Below, in pieces: positions 48,335 to 60,361 of a stretch of DNA of 64,000 nucleotides. The stretch lies in contig JAUCBJ010000682.1 of the NCBI GenBank assembly GCA_032718475.1, forward strand, positions 1 to 64,000, written 5' to 3'. The notes under the pieces are model-generated. The model had not been told where the DNA came from. It made no database searches and saw nothing but the letters and a program-made list of their open reading frames with translations. The translations under genes were made by a program, and so were the position numbers. This DNA comes from Nemertoderma westbladi. Lineage: Eukaryota > Xenacoelomorpha > Nemertodermatida > Nemertodermatidae. Position 1 is the first letter of the stretch. Every line of letters begins with the position of its first letter.

Positions 48335-49479
48335 CAGATATGAGGCCCATCACCCATATCTACTCTCACGCACATGACCCACCATTGGCTGTGCAGCCAT
48401 CTGCTGGGTCATGCCCTGTACCCCTGCTGCCAGGTGCAGGTCGCAGTGAAATGCACTCAGAGTGGACATGAGAACACTCTACTCCTGACCAGCCATTGGT
48501 AGATCACCATCTGCCTTGTCAGGCCATATACCCCTGCAGCCAAGTATATGGGTCCTTAATCCAGGACCAAGGGCGTCCTTATCCCAGAACGAAGGGGGTC
48601 CTAGTTACAGGACCAGATTTGCCCTAGTAAGAGGGTCTATGCAGCTACAGGTGGCACCTCCTTTATGCTGCATGGAGGTGGCAAGTTTTCTTGATCAATG
48701 ACCTAGAATACCTGACTTGACCAGAGACCAGCAAACTTACTACTGTATACTGGATACTGATGTCAGCCTGTTGCCCCGCTATTTTCAAATAACCACCTAG
48801 CGTGAATAGTCTACAGTATTCTAAACAATCACTTAAACTACTCTCCGCTATGCTGCGTACAAATTCTTATTTTATTTAATATCACTAAATTAATTACAGT
48901 CACAAATACAAAATTGCGTACGAATTACTAGATGTTCCAGAATACGTACTTCTAATTTATTACGTACTGGGTTCAATTTCAATTTATTTCAATTTATTTT
49001 TAATTTCCTTTCCATTACTTCCATAAAATATGTACAATGCACATACATAAAGTAAATGATATAACTAACATACTAACATTGAAAAAAACATTGCACTGGA
49101 TACTATAGCAATAGCATAGCTAGTAGTGCTAGTATCCAGATGCTGGAAATAGTGGAGTGTGGGGGTGTTGTGGACATGGGGGAGAGTAACTTGGGGGGGG
49201 GGGGGGGGGGGGGGGGGAGAGTGAGGGTTCAGTTTATACTAGATTCAGAATTTTACCAATTTAGAACTTGCTGACGTTTTTTATTCTCATCACACAAGCA
49301 ATCGATAACACACGACGGGTCAGGTCCATGCACCAACGCAGGCAAACTAACACATATAAAATTGATAAATTTTAAAATTTTGTGGATTATAATTGCATTT
49401 CATAAGGGAAAAAAAAAATCAATAAAAAACAAATAAAAATAAAATAGAGTTAATCAGATAGAGGCTAACAGATATTGTT
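48335..49479. other. LINE 5' leader, then AT-rich DNA with a G25 run
   Basis: 48335-48715 holds GC-richer sequence with repeated words such as ccctgcagcca and ccaggacca, probably the 5' untranslated region of the RTE-type LINE. 48720-49480 shows no gene. A run of 25 G (49193-49217) stands out. On the minus strand this is where the 3' part of the next BEL/Pao element should be, but I recognise nothing of it. Confidence 0.4.
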
Positions 49480-50455
49480 TTAATTTTTTAGAAAAGATTG
49501 TTTTTGTTTTTGAAGACCTAATGTCCGAAGGAATGATATTCCGCTTGTTCTGCCGTGTCCTTTGACACCAACCCATCGTCCATATAAAAGTTTCTTAAGA
49601 TGGACTCGATTACGTCTACCGGGTAATTTCCAATCTGGGCTGTCGCCGTTTTCTTTAAGACAAACAGCCGTTGGGACTGCGCGGGCACCGAATATTCTGA
49701 GGTACATCTGGTATGTAACTACTGGGCCTGATAGGTCCTCATTCTCGTACCAGAGAAATCTGAGACTATCTTGGTCCGCCTTGCAGGCTCTCACCTGGTG
49801 GAACATCGCCTCGATGTCACAAGTGAAGGCAAATCGGCGCTGTCTAAAGCGTAACAGTATCCCTATTAAATAGTTGACCATCCATTAGTTCGGAGTTTAA
49901 AGACATACCTTTATAGACTGCTACGTAGTCATTAACTACTCGTACCTTGTTTGGTTTATCAGGGTGGGTTACATAATGGTGCGGGAGATAATAAGTCTGG
50001 TCCGTCTCAATGTCGGGGTTCTCTACCTTCCTGGCAAATCCCTTGGTTAGATAGTTGTTAATTTGGGCGCAATATTTCTCCCTAATATCCTGATTATTCA
50101 ACAACTGCGCTCTTACTCCGGTTAATCTTTTCAAAGCTAGGTTGTAGTTATTTTCCAATTTAGGGGGTTGCCGACGCCACAACATTCCAACCTCGAAGTG
50201 TGCTGTTGGTAACAGGCGTATTGTGTCCTCCATCATCTCCAGAGATCTTTACTAGTCTGTAGACATAGTTAAGTCATATCCACCAGGTTCCATCGCGTCT
50301 TTGTCCAACCATTCGATGGTTCTAGCTCCTGTCTCGAGGTCTTGGTGCATAAATTCCTTTTGCAACTCCTCTTCGTTGAATTGGAAATTGTCGAGGTCTC
50401 GAAATTTCGCCACCTGTCCTTCCACTATATTGGTATATGTCAAGACGTTACTCAA
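49480..50455 (-). pseudogene. Element C reverse transcriptase, broken
   Basis: The segment from 50236 has AHFEVGMLWRRQPP, KGFARKV and TYYLPHHYVTHPDKPNKVRVV. The segment from 49881 has AFTCDIEAMFHQV (catalytic Asp) and LRFLWY. The active-site box FYMDD is present near 49575-49595, but in another frame than the preceding part because of a small indel. The upstream piece 50455-50252 belongs to the protease-RT linker. The RT ends shortly after YMDD. Confidence 0.75.
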
Positions 50456-50533
50456 ATAAGTGGCGTGGGAGACTGAACCAGACCCACGGGTCTGATAGCA
50501 GTAGTCCTCGGGTTCACTATCTGTTTGGTTGTA

Positions 50534-51841
50534 TTAGAGCGGTTCCAATAATCTAACATTATCAGGACTCAACTCCACCTCCGACTCGCTAAAGTCGCTG
50601 TAGTGATCAATACAGGCTCTCATAAATTCGTCAACATCTGGTGGTTCTACTAACGATGGCTGTGATGTAGACTGCGAATCGTCGTGTCCATCCTTCAGCT
50701 TGTCGCCACCTGGAAACTCGTATGGAATGGGTATGCGTGTATACCAACCTAGTATGGTCCTATGGGCGTGTGGCCCATTTACATATGGCTCAACTGGTCT
50801 CGTTTCCCATATTTGGTGCGTGATTAGCTGTTCCTCTCTAATCAACATGGACACATTTCTATAACCTACCTGGTGTCTTGGTATTTTGAGCTCGTCAAAA
50901 TACTCTTGTGCTATGGGACTCATTGGTGGCACCTTACCTAATTGCCTTCCGAACCCCTTCATAGCCAAACATTTAAACCCATCCAGCGGCAACGCTCTCC
51001 TTTCCTGGCGAGTGTGCTCTTCTCTCGGAAGTAGGGAGTCTATTTCGACAGAAATCTTATGTCCTTTGACATATCCTACCCTGTGCATGGATTTTTACTC
51101 TATCTTCATCTCCTCAGCATCCTGGAAGCTGGAAACAGCCCTCGCCACTTCCTCGTCTATATATGATAATGTGGAAGAGGTGTCCAACATTACATATATT
51201 CTTTTCAACCCTTTGTCTCCAGTAAGTTTCACCGGTATCATGCTGAATATTTCTGACGTGGCCGATGATAAATACGTCCTCGCGCTGGTTGACAAGCTAT
51301 CGATGGTGAATCCCTCGCAAGTTACCTCCCTCGCGCTTGCTTCACCGTCCTCATCCGATGAACCTGGTTGATATCCATTGTCTAGGATGCCGGCGTAGGT
51401 ATTCTTCCTTATTGTTGCGGGTATTAAGCTTCCCTTCCTTTGAGGATTCCACTGTAAATAACGGTCTGTTGGAGCATGGAAATCCGCATGTAGCATCTTG
51501 AGATGTAATCTGCCGCACTCCACACATCCGTCTTTACTGTTTGGGCACTGGCGCCGTACGTGAGCTGGGGCAAGGCATGCCCAACAGGTGTCTAATGACC
51601 GCACTTGAACCCTCCTCTGTTCTGAAGTCAGCTCCTTGAAGCGTCTACAGCTCTCTAACTTATGGTCATCTGATCTTACCTCCTTTAGTAGGCAGAATTG
51701 ACAACCTGCAAAACCGTCCGGCAACTCCTGTTGCTTCGTCCTGGGTCTATCTGACCCTAGGATGAAGCTACTCGGACTTGGATTGTATTTGTCTATTGAG
51801 TTAAACGTTACAGTTGATTTGTCCTCGTCAAACCTCACCAT
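50534..51841 (-). pseudogene. Element C zinc knuckles, aspartic protease and linker
   Basis: From 51841: CQFCLLKEV, CWACLAPAHVRRQC (CCHC) and CVECGRLHLKMLH, then about 100 residues on VYVMLD-type sequence (IYVMLDTSSTLSYID), which is the retropepsin active-site region. DTSS replaces the expected D[ST]G, so the conserved Gly is lost. The next segment (51088-50534) carries HQVGYRNVSMLIREEQ and TILGWYTRIP, corresponding to the BEL/Pao LGWxxxGP linker. Confidence 0.75.
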
Positions 51842-52685
51842 TGACCTTCCGATAACAGTTTTCTTCTGAAAAATTCGACTTCATCTCTGCTACCGCATCT
51901 GTGGCTATCATGTCATGAATAAGTCTGAGAGTCAACACATTGTCCTGACCCTCCAGTTTATTTTCTAGTTTTTGCCACTTTTGTCTACAACGCATGTTTA
52001 GGCGTCTCATTATACTCTTCAAGACTTCCGCATGATCACCATGATGAGGTAGATTCACCGTCTTTAAAATATCCAAAGCGTTCGAGATGGCGTTGGCTAA
52101 GTTCAACAGCTCCAAAGGGGTCGTAATTTTTCCGCCCTTACTCAAATCTTCAACTATCGACTGCGCCATTTTGGTTTTATTCCCGTAAATGTCGCTAAGT
52201 GTCTTCATCGCTAGTTCGAATGCTCTTTCATTGCCGACGAAGGTATCGGCAATGGCTCTCGGTTCTCTATGGAGCATTTGTAATAGGTAATTGAATTTCT
52301 CATTGGGAGTAAAGGTACTATTGGTCAACTGCTTGTCGACATACATCTTAAACGTCCTCCAATGTTTGTTGTTGCCCATAAACTTCTGGGGTTGTTGTGC
52401 CGGCAAACCCTGCCAGGCAGCAAACTTACCAATGTCCCTGAGGGTAGCGTCATTTCGGGGCATCAAGTTGGTCAACTCTGCAGGATTGTTAAGACTGGTC
52501 CCTTCCCGAGGGTTCATACTTACCTGTTCCGCATTAGTCCTTCTTTCCTTCCAGTTTTGGGACTTCTGACGCCTCAAATCTTCCTCTTCTTCACTCGAGT
52601 CTGTGTCGTTTCTCGGCGCTCGTATTGGTTTACGCGTTGAAGCTCTAATCCAAGCTTCCTCTGTAAATCTTTCGACCGAATGCAA
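51828..52685 (-). pseudogene. Element C gag, DUF1759-like region
   Basis: Contains LPAQQPQKFMGNNKHWRTFKMYVDKQLTNS, seen in pieces as KFMGNNKHWRTF, NEKFNYLLQMLHREPRAIAD, and RLNMRCRQKWQKL. This is the helix-rich gag domain typical of BEL/Pao (known as DUF1759). It overlaps the start of the zinc-knuckle segment at 51828-51841 in another frame. It would form the particle shell. Confidence 0.75.
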
Positions 52686-52733
52686 AATATTGGGATTATG
52701 GATCGTAGGAATGGGTGTTCTTACCTGAGGCCT

Positions 52734-53447
52734 TTATGGTATTGTTGCCTCCGATATGCGTACTCGTGCGCCAGATTGGGCTTTACCTTGTTCTTGTCTG
52801 CTGGGATTAGAATTAGTTCTTACCTGGGCTGCTTTCTTTAGCTGTAAGTTACTAAGCATGTCCGTTGTAGGTTGGATGTGGGGTGATATAGCTTGCGCTA
52901 GACTGGCGCTTAACTCCTCCCTCGTGATGAATTCCTGGCTAGGGTTCCGCTGAGCTGCTGGCTCTATTTGGGTAAGCCTTTGCCTTTCATATGATCCTTC
53001 TTCCAGTTTAACCCAGAAGTTTTCCTTCGAACTGGGTCGATGATCCATTCGCTTATTCCAAACCCGCGGGTTTGGTTCGCCTGATGTTCGTCTCCTTGGG
53101 GTTTCTTCGATGAATTCGTCTGAGTCGCGATAATAGTTTAGTCATGGAGCGCCCTCTTGATGGCACGGATCTTGCTTGATCGGCAAGGTACTAATACCGA
53201 TCAGTGTGAGATATGCAGAAAATGGTTTCGCGATCTGAGTACTCGTAATAGTCGGACTGGGTATAGGAGTTCTTGTCGGGAGCAACCATAGGTCTAGGGC
53301 AACCATAGTCTTCTTTTTGGAGGACCAGGTCCAGCTGCAGTCGCATCTATATTGGGCGAAATGAGTTTTAATGTGGCGGGGTAAATTATTGCTCCGCATC
53401 TCTTTATCGCAGATGGGGCAGTTGACTTTATTTGTGGACATTGGCAT
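52734..53447 (-). pseudogene. Element C N-terminal region with a C2H2 zinc finger
   Basis: 53447-53142 opens with CPICDKEMRSNNLPRHIKTH, a good C2H2 finger (C-x2-C-x12-H-x3-H). 53048-52734 is a hydrophilic, Gln-rich segment without a recognisable domain (LEEGSYERQRLTQIEPA). They precede gag in the same direction, so a finger-bearing N-terminus of the element is likely, although they may be independent of it. Confidence 0.5.
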
Positions 53448-53913
53448 CTTGAATCTAGAAAAAATAAATTGTTACTTTGTAAAAATAAAAAAGATAAAAT
53501 ATACCGTATGCTGCTTTGTTAAAAATATTGTATTGTAGTAGGTATAATTCGGTTACTAGGCAATAATACTGCATTTTGTGTAGTTAGGCCTATTGCTGTA
53601 TTGTATCAGCCAGTCAGTAGTTGCCTCCGCGTCCATGAAACATAAGCAAGAAGTCAGTCAGTCACTTACTCCATTTAAGTTGGAAAAAGATTACGCGGTT
53701 GAATCGAACAACTGAGTTAGGAATCATCGGGTGGCGTTAAAAAGGTGCTAAGTGATTTTTTTGAAAAAATCACTGGAAAGCTGAAAAAATTTGCTGTCAA
53801 CTAGATCTATTTTTGAAAATGAAATATATAAATTTTCAATGTTGCGAGCCAGTACAATTAAATAATTTAATTTCATTTGTCATTGAATAATACATTTGAA
53901 TCATCTAGACTTA

Positions 53914-54005
53914 AGCCATTTTAAACAGTGCCGTTTAAAATGGCCGAACTCTACATGATTTTCTCAATTCAGAGTTAGGCCATTTTAAACGGCAATGTTT
54001 AAAAT
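53914..54005. repeat. Left subterminal palindromic repeats (2 copies)
   Basis: gccattttaaacagtgccgtttaaaatggcc and a second partial unit 64 bp on, separated by ctctacatgattttctcaat. Each unit can fold on itself. They match the four units at 62021-62253. Confidence 0.8.
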
Positions 54006-54523
54006 TGTAATTTAATTTTTACTAACCTTTGGTGTACACTGCAATCAACAATTAATATGTGATCTGAAAATTTCCAGCTTCCATTGTGATCGTCCGTCCA
54101 ATACTGTAATTTTTCTTGCTATCAACTTTGATCAAACGATCTACTATATACTCATATAGGGACACAATGACACCAGATCTTTAGGCTTAAGCATTATATT
54201 TGAAAAAATATATCATAAATTATTTTCCTTATGGTCATTTCGAAATCATGTACTTTACGAAAATATTACTCTCATTTCAGTGGCAGAACCTTTTTTTTAC
54301 CATAATTAAAATACAATGTAGAAATGTATTTTTAGTTGTTTTGCACCGAAAATCCCATCTGAAAAGTATTGTCTTCCCACATTTCCAGATGTAAAGAACG
54401 TGATTCCAAAAATCAAAACTTTGATGTGGCTTACTATGCACTGTAAATTACTTCCAAGATAACAAAATCATGCATTATAACATAAAAGCATTTGAATTTG
54501 GAGTATTAATTACTGTTAGATAG

Positions 54524-54740
54524 ATAGATAGATTTATTTATATATTATGTAAAAACAATAACAAATACACCAAACAATGTACCGGTATAAAGGTATTGTC
54601 CAATATAACATATAGGATTACCCCTAAAGCTTTGCAGCTTATTTCCAAGGGGGTCCTTTATGTTATTTGACGCAACACCGCCGCGGCCGCTATGAGGGAG
54701 GTGAATACCGCGGCCGCTCCTAAAGCCGCAGGCCATCGCT
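54524..54740 (-). mobile_element. LINE 3' end of CR1-like type
   Basis: The minus strand reads ...accccCTTGGAAATAAGC...CTTTAGGGGTAATCC... and ends in aaataaatctatctatcta. This is the kind of 3' tail (a hairpin-like GGAAATAAGC segment, then a short tandem repeat) seen at the end of CR1-clade LINEs. No coding part is visible. Two NotI-type GCGGCCGC words lie just upstream. Confidence 0.4.
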
Positions 54741-57700
54741 AACTATATAGGTTAACTTGGGATTCTGGGGGACTTTTCGATGAAGGAACAGACCAAATTT
54801 TTTTATTTTCTCACCAGGGGAGCGGCTCGGAATTCTAAGATATTAGCAACTCTAACATTATTAAATCTAACCCTTCGACGGACACGGCGGACAAAAATCC
54901 GTCATTTTTTCGACAATTTTAAAATTTTTTTGAAAGGCGCTCTACAGTGGCTCGAAAAAACCCTAGGTTATTGCTTAGCCGACGCCGGGATACGATAGAA
55001 GGGATTAATTAGTGAATTCGTTTTTTTTTTTCAAAAAAGATTACCACGCCTTTTTTCCGAAAATGTCCTTCAAAGTTGAAAAAACGGACAAATTGACTTT
55101 GCGGGATCCACTATAACTCGGCTAATATTAATCGTACGGGGACGAAAGTAACGCGGTTGGAAAGGGGAAGAGCGGTACTACCTTCGTATCGAATGGGGGT
55201 AAGATATTTATTAAAATTTCGGGTGGAAAAAGGGGCTGTAAATTTGTACGTTTTTGTCCGTCTTTTTTGGAAAACTTATTTCCGAAATGTTTAATTCGAC
55301 AACGCGGGTAGGAATCCACTAATTATTTTATGAAACTCGTAGAAGACCATTAAGGCTACGTTCCTATCGAATGGGGGTACAAAAAATATGTCGGCAATAG
55401 GGGCCAAAAAGGGCCAGAATTTGTAAAGTAGTTTTTATCGAATAATTTTTTATTTTTAACTTTAGTTGGTTAAGGTACATTCTATACAGTCAATATCCAT
55501 ACGGGGAATTCAAATATGCTATCGGTTTTGCTCCAAGGATGATATTAAAAAAATGAGGGCCAAAATTATAATTTCGCGCTTCAAACTTGCTTCGCGGGAA
55601 ATCGTCTAGCTCGAAAACTACTTAACTTACGGGAGATTTGTTTACACAGACTTATAGTGCGTTAAATTATCTATCTAACAGCGTTAATCACAGCGCCGGA
55701 GGTATTATAAAACTGGAGCGGCAGGCGATCGTGTGAAATATAATATTTATAAAAAGGGAAGAAATTTTTTTTTTTTTAACAAATCGCTATTCCATTATAA
55801 TTTAGCGTATTGCGCCAAAAGTACCTGTAAAAAGTATCAAATTAACTCCGCTATCTTTTATCTTAACATATATAATTAAAATTACGAATTTTAAGGGTCT
55901 AAAAATATCGCGTTATTTTGGCCCTTTTTTTAAATTTTTTTGGGACCAAAAATAACCCCTTCTCCAAAGATTAAGAAAAAAATGACGGCAAAGAATATAC
56001 AAATTTTATTGAATTGACCACCAGAACCGAAGTTAGAGCGATTTTAGTGAAAAAATAAAAATAATTTTTTTTGCAAAAAAATTAAGAATGGTCAGGTCAA
56101 TATTGGATTTCGAACCCGCGAACTTAGGTTTCATTAACGTGATTGATAACCACTAGACTATGTGACCAAGAGAATTTGAAATTTTCGAGTGACTATTTTT
56201 AAACATAAATAACTTCGGTTCTACAGGGCCGTTTAATCTGAAACTTTTTTCATTGGATAGAGGATAGATTGTAGTGTGTGAAATAGTATAAAACTTGGGA
56301 AAAGACTTATGTGCACTTAGTGCAAAATGCACTTAAATAGTGAACATTTTTTCGATATTTCAAACACTGTTTTTTCCAGTTCTATTCATCGTAGAATATT
56401 ATTTTTTGGATTAAAATGTAGTTTGGAATGATTTCTAACTATAATCGTAACATTTGTTTAACTTTTTATGTCTATAAAGTGACTTAAAAATGTCCATGAA
56501 TATGGTCCAAAATCGCAAATCCAGATTTATCAAATTGGATTTTTGACACTTTTAGCGACTGACACTTGATCATACACCATCGTAGATAGGTAAAGGATAA
56601 ACATAAGTTTGTTAAATAAGAGCCACCATTACGATCTGCTAAAGTGCATTTGTACAAATAAGTGTGCAAAAGTGCAAATTTTTTAATAAGGTCAAATTAT
56701 ATAGTATTGGGTTCTTTTCTTTGCAGATACTTTATTTTCATATTAATATGTTGTTTGAACCTTACTGAGCGCATTAGGGGATATGCGTACAAATAACCGG
56801 CCCTTATGAGGCTTCGATTGGGTAAATTAATAAAACATAAGGTTGTATAGTATAATATTCTAAAAACCAGTGTGATATTAAATGCACTTTAAATAATAAA
56901 TAGAAATCAAATAACAATTGGACCACACAATTAAAAACTCGCACAATTTTGTACTTATTATATCGCTTCAAATTAATTCAACAGTGGATATTTGTGGGAA
57001 GGGGGAAGTTACAGTGTGCATTCGGGGGAAGTTTGGTGAACAGCATTTATGGAGTGAATCCAAACTTCCCCCTTTGATATATCATATACTTAAGACATGC
57101 TAGGGTGACGGGGAAATAATTGTTACTGTCACACTTTGCTTCCATTTATCCTATCCTTTATTATTACCCCAGTCAGATAAGAGATAATAAATCAGTAAAA
57201 ACTAAACTAAACTGTCTTTCATGCAAACAAATTTCTAACTAAAGACGGGTGAATGACCATGACCATGGAAATAATTTTAAATATAATTGTATATCAACTA
57301 TTTGGGGAGGCTTCCAAGTTAAACCCGAAAACAATTATTTTGTTACATATATAGTAAATAACGTTGTATGTTCTTCTTCCTCTCATAATAAAATATAAAT
57401 GAAATATCTCAGATCGCTATGCCCTGTAACATTTCACAACCAAAATATTTAAGTGTGAAAAGTGTAGGCCTACCACACTCCGCCCAAACAACCGCAAACG
57501 CATAGCCAACAAATTTAACAAAAGGTTACATACATGTTGGGTTCATGACGAGATGAGTGAAAATTGATCGCGTAATATAAAGTAAAAAATTAAGAGACGG
57601 GCTGGCTCTCCTCCACTTTCTTACCCAATGGATATGTTGTTGTAATAATCTAATATTGGGGCGGCTTTCTCTCGGTTACAAATACAATATTACACTACGC

Positions 57701-58390
57701 TAACCTAAAACCCATATAAAACGTAATTACACTATGTACATGTACGTACAACTTTACCGAGAGCATGACAATGCCCGACTCAACGATAAAGATGTAATGT
57801 ACATGATGTTAAACGATTCTAAGAATTATTGAAATTCGACTACCAGTAATTTAGGAAGGCGACTTTTCTAACTCAGACAATAAAAATAATTAATTACTTT
57901 ATACAGAGGCACTGAATAAATTATACATATAACAATAAATCATTCATTAATATAAATCCTTAAGAAAATGTGATAAATCTAATTAATAAATCAATATTTG
58001 TTACATAATTAGAAGAATTCAATTAATTAAGAACTAATTAATTAATTAAGAACAATAGTTCATATTGTAGGAAACTTATAATATAATGAAAGCTTTAAAA
58101 CTGTATAAAGTTACTAAAATAGTAATGTGCGAGTAATTATAACTTAACGACTTTAATTAAAAGACAACTAAACATCAAGCTGTAATTAAAAATTTAGAAT
58201 TTAAAATAAAAAGATGGTTTAATTAACAATAACATACATTGTTTAATAATTATAATTAACATTCATTATTGACCGGTTGTTTTGTTGTTTTTCCTGTTGT
58301 TTTAACCCGAGGAGTAGGAACCTACTCCGCTTTCCTACTCCGAGGTTAATAATTTAGTTTAAATAATAATTTAGTTTAAACAAAAAAATG
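54741..58390. other. Interior of the TIR element, no recognisable gene
   Basis: AT-rich with many short homopolymer runs (ttttttt, aaaaaa). The only structures I can name are the tRNA-like segment at about 56091-56166 and short palindromic words such as gtgcacttagtgc near 56310. Short open frames (for example 54780-54998 and 55128-55319) show no domain. Confidence 0.5.
56091..56166 (-). other. tRNA-like sequence (decayed or SINE-derived)
   Basis: The minus strand reads TTGGTCACATAGTCTAGTGG, then about 33 nt, then GCGGGTTCGAAATCC and TTGACC. It has an A-box-like TAGTCTAGTGG and a B-box-like GGTTCGAAATCC (one base longer than the norm), and GGTCA can pair with TGACC at the ends. The anticodon stem and T stem do not pair well, so it is not a working tRNA. 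Confidence 0.35.
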
Positions 58391-58399
58391 AATACTCAC

Positions 58400-58640
58400 T
58401 TGTACCCAGCAGCTACACTTTGATAGTCTCTGAAATCTGCAGACAATAGCCTCGTAACTACCCAATCTTCACTTCGTACATCTTTTAGTTGCCTAAATAA
58501 TCCCAACAACGGGGACCACGTTTCGAGCATCCTTAAATGCTTCTCTATACTCGAGTGTATAGCATCCACCTCCTGGACAGGTGGACAAGAGAGTGTCCAG
58601 CAACACTATAATATAGCTCAATAATATAAATTGAGGTCTG
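58400..58640 (-). pseudogene. Transposase-like exon C (HSxIE region)
   Basis: Minus strand: GHSLVHL, a frameshift, then EVDAIHSSIEKHLRMLETW and RLLSADFRDYQSVAAGYK, ending at a good donor (GTGAGT at 58394-58399). The AGHS...VDAIHSxIE pattern resembles the C-terminal part of a widespread but poorly described invertebrate transposase-like family that I recall without a firm name. It lies in the same direction as the exons at 59225-61089. Confidence 0.45.
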
Positions 58641-58752
58641 TCCCTGCAGCCACAATTTCAGTGCGGTGGAATGGAACGAATTTCTGTTCTATGCCACACA
58701 GCTGTCCAACTATATTATAAGTTTCTTGTAATGGTTTGGAATAAAAGTCATT

Positions 58753-59218
58753 GCAGTATTAACCACCTTTACCACCACCATGCTGGGCTCTAACTGCTGA
58801 GGACACCAAATCTCTGGATGGCACATTCACAAGAATGCTACGCCGGGTTCATTGTGTCAAGTACAATGCACACATCTCCAACCAGACACTATATAACATT
58901 GGAGGTGTCTCATTGGTTCCCCCAAGCTTGACACTAGAACAAAATCGCCTCCGCTTTGCAGGACATTGCTTTCGCCGTGAGGACCAGCCAGTGCATAATC
59001 TTGTACTTTGGCAGCCTCATGGAGTGAATAAGCATGGTGGACAGCCCATGACTTTCTTGAGACGCATCTTAAAGGACACTGGCCTTAAAGATGCGGATGA
59101 TCTAGCAAATGTCATGGGTGATAGGGAGTTGTGGCGGTGCAATTTTGTTGACAAGCCGGCACAGCATTCTTAAAAATGCAGCTGCAATGCAGCATGCCGA
59201 TCCTAGTAGTAGTAGTAG
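58753..59218 (+). mobile_element. RTE-type LINE 3' end
   Basis: Same family as 15550-17205, opposite strand. An open stretch from 58835 to 59173 codes the C-terminus (LRRVHCVKYNAHISNQTLY... to DRELWRCNFVDKPAQHS) without stops, unlike the 15.6-kb copy. It ends in (TAG)n at about 59206-59218. The six bases gtcatt occur at 58747-58752 and 59219-59224, a likely short target-site duplication. It interrupts the transposase-like gene between exons B and C. Confidence 0.8.
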
Positions 59219-59224
59219 GTCATT

Positions 59225-59475
59225 CCCGCCTCGCCCCCCTTCCTGCTCGTTCCAAAGAATCCCAATTGGCTTGACGGAATTCGGAATGCGCAACGATCCA
59301 GTCAAATTAAATACCTTGAGTTTATGTTTATATAAATGGTCCTTGATGTACGAAGTGGAATAGTTAACACATTTTCCAAGTCTATTGTTAGAATTGGAAA
59401 CAATTGATCATTTCTCTGTTTCTCTCGCAACTTCATGGCTTCCGTTTTCATTTCCACATGATGTTGGAATTCAGC
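59225..59475 (-). pseudogene. Transposase-like exon B
   Basis: Follows an AG acceptor at 59476-59477 on the minus strand. Coding-like sequence EFQHHVEMKTEAMKLREKQ, then LTIDLENVLTIP, recalls the ITFDLQxVLxxP segment of the same transposase-like family as exon C. The frame is lost toward the LINE insertion. The assignment is by eye. Confidence 0.4.
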
Positions 59476-60361
59476 CTAAACAATAAACAAATTATTTATC
59501 ATCAATTATAAAATAATATATCAGACTTATAGAATACTTATGTACCATGGACTGGAATAATAAGTTCAATTTAAAGTATCATGACACCCACATCTCAATT
59601 TTATTCCGTGATTAATTTAATATATGAAATCAAGGATCAGGAACGCGGAAAAAGAGAGTCAAAGCGCATAAAAATTATATTATTGATAAATGTGTTGATA
59701 TTATTGACAACGAATGTTAGGTACTAAGAAAATGAGTATTACTGGATAAAAACAATGTGAATGTAGAATAATGTTGTGTTTTTTTACCCCTTATTCACAG
59801 CTGTTTCTTACCCTGACTGACTAGGATATATAATATAACAATTTTTGGTTGCAAAATACTTTGATAAATGGCATTTCCAATGAGCTAAGGGTTGCCAAAT
59901 GTCAGTCTGTGAAAATATTTCGACACACTAGCTAGGAAACGATAGAAGAATATGGAATTTTGCCTGCTCCGGTCTGGTATATATATATATAATATATAGG
60001 CCTATCAATTAAATACAAACCTCTTTATCTGCAGGAATAATTCCTTCCTTGAATTGAATACATATTTCACATTGATCCATTCTAGGTGAATGGAAACTTA
60101 AGTTAAATTCGCGGTTAAATATATATTGACTTGCAATATGTAATATGCAATAATGTAAGACTTGCAATATCCGTAAAGCCAGCTTCCTTCTATCCTACAA
60201 CATATAGTCTGTACTAATTCTGCACAGATTTCATCCTACAATCCAAATAACGGCGATTCGTTTTTTTTACAGCAATAATGGCTTTCCACAGTTTTAAAGA
60301 TCTTATATGTTTACGGACCCGATCAGCAAACAAATGAGTGTTGTTACCCCCTTTTCGCTAA

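Larger units (their letters stand above)
49480..53450 (-). mobile_element. Element C: decayed BEL/Pao retrotransposon, gag to RT only
   Basis: On the minus strand from 53447: a C2H2 finger ORF, gag with the DUF1759-like region, zinc knuckles, aspartic protease, linker, and RT up to the active site. RNase H, integrase and LTRs are not visible. Sequence and gag type differ from elements A and B, so this is another BEL/Pao lineage. Many stops and frameshifts. Confidence 0.8.

Noticed and set aside
56091-56166. Working tRNA gene
   Set aside because: Anticodon and T stems do not pair and the B-box-like word has an extra base; kept only as a tRNA-like remnant.
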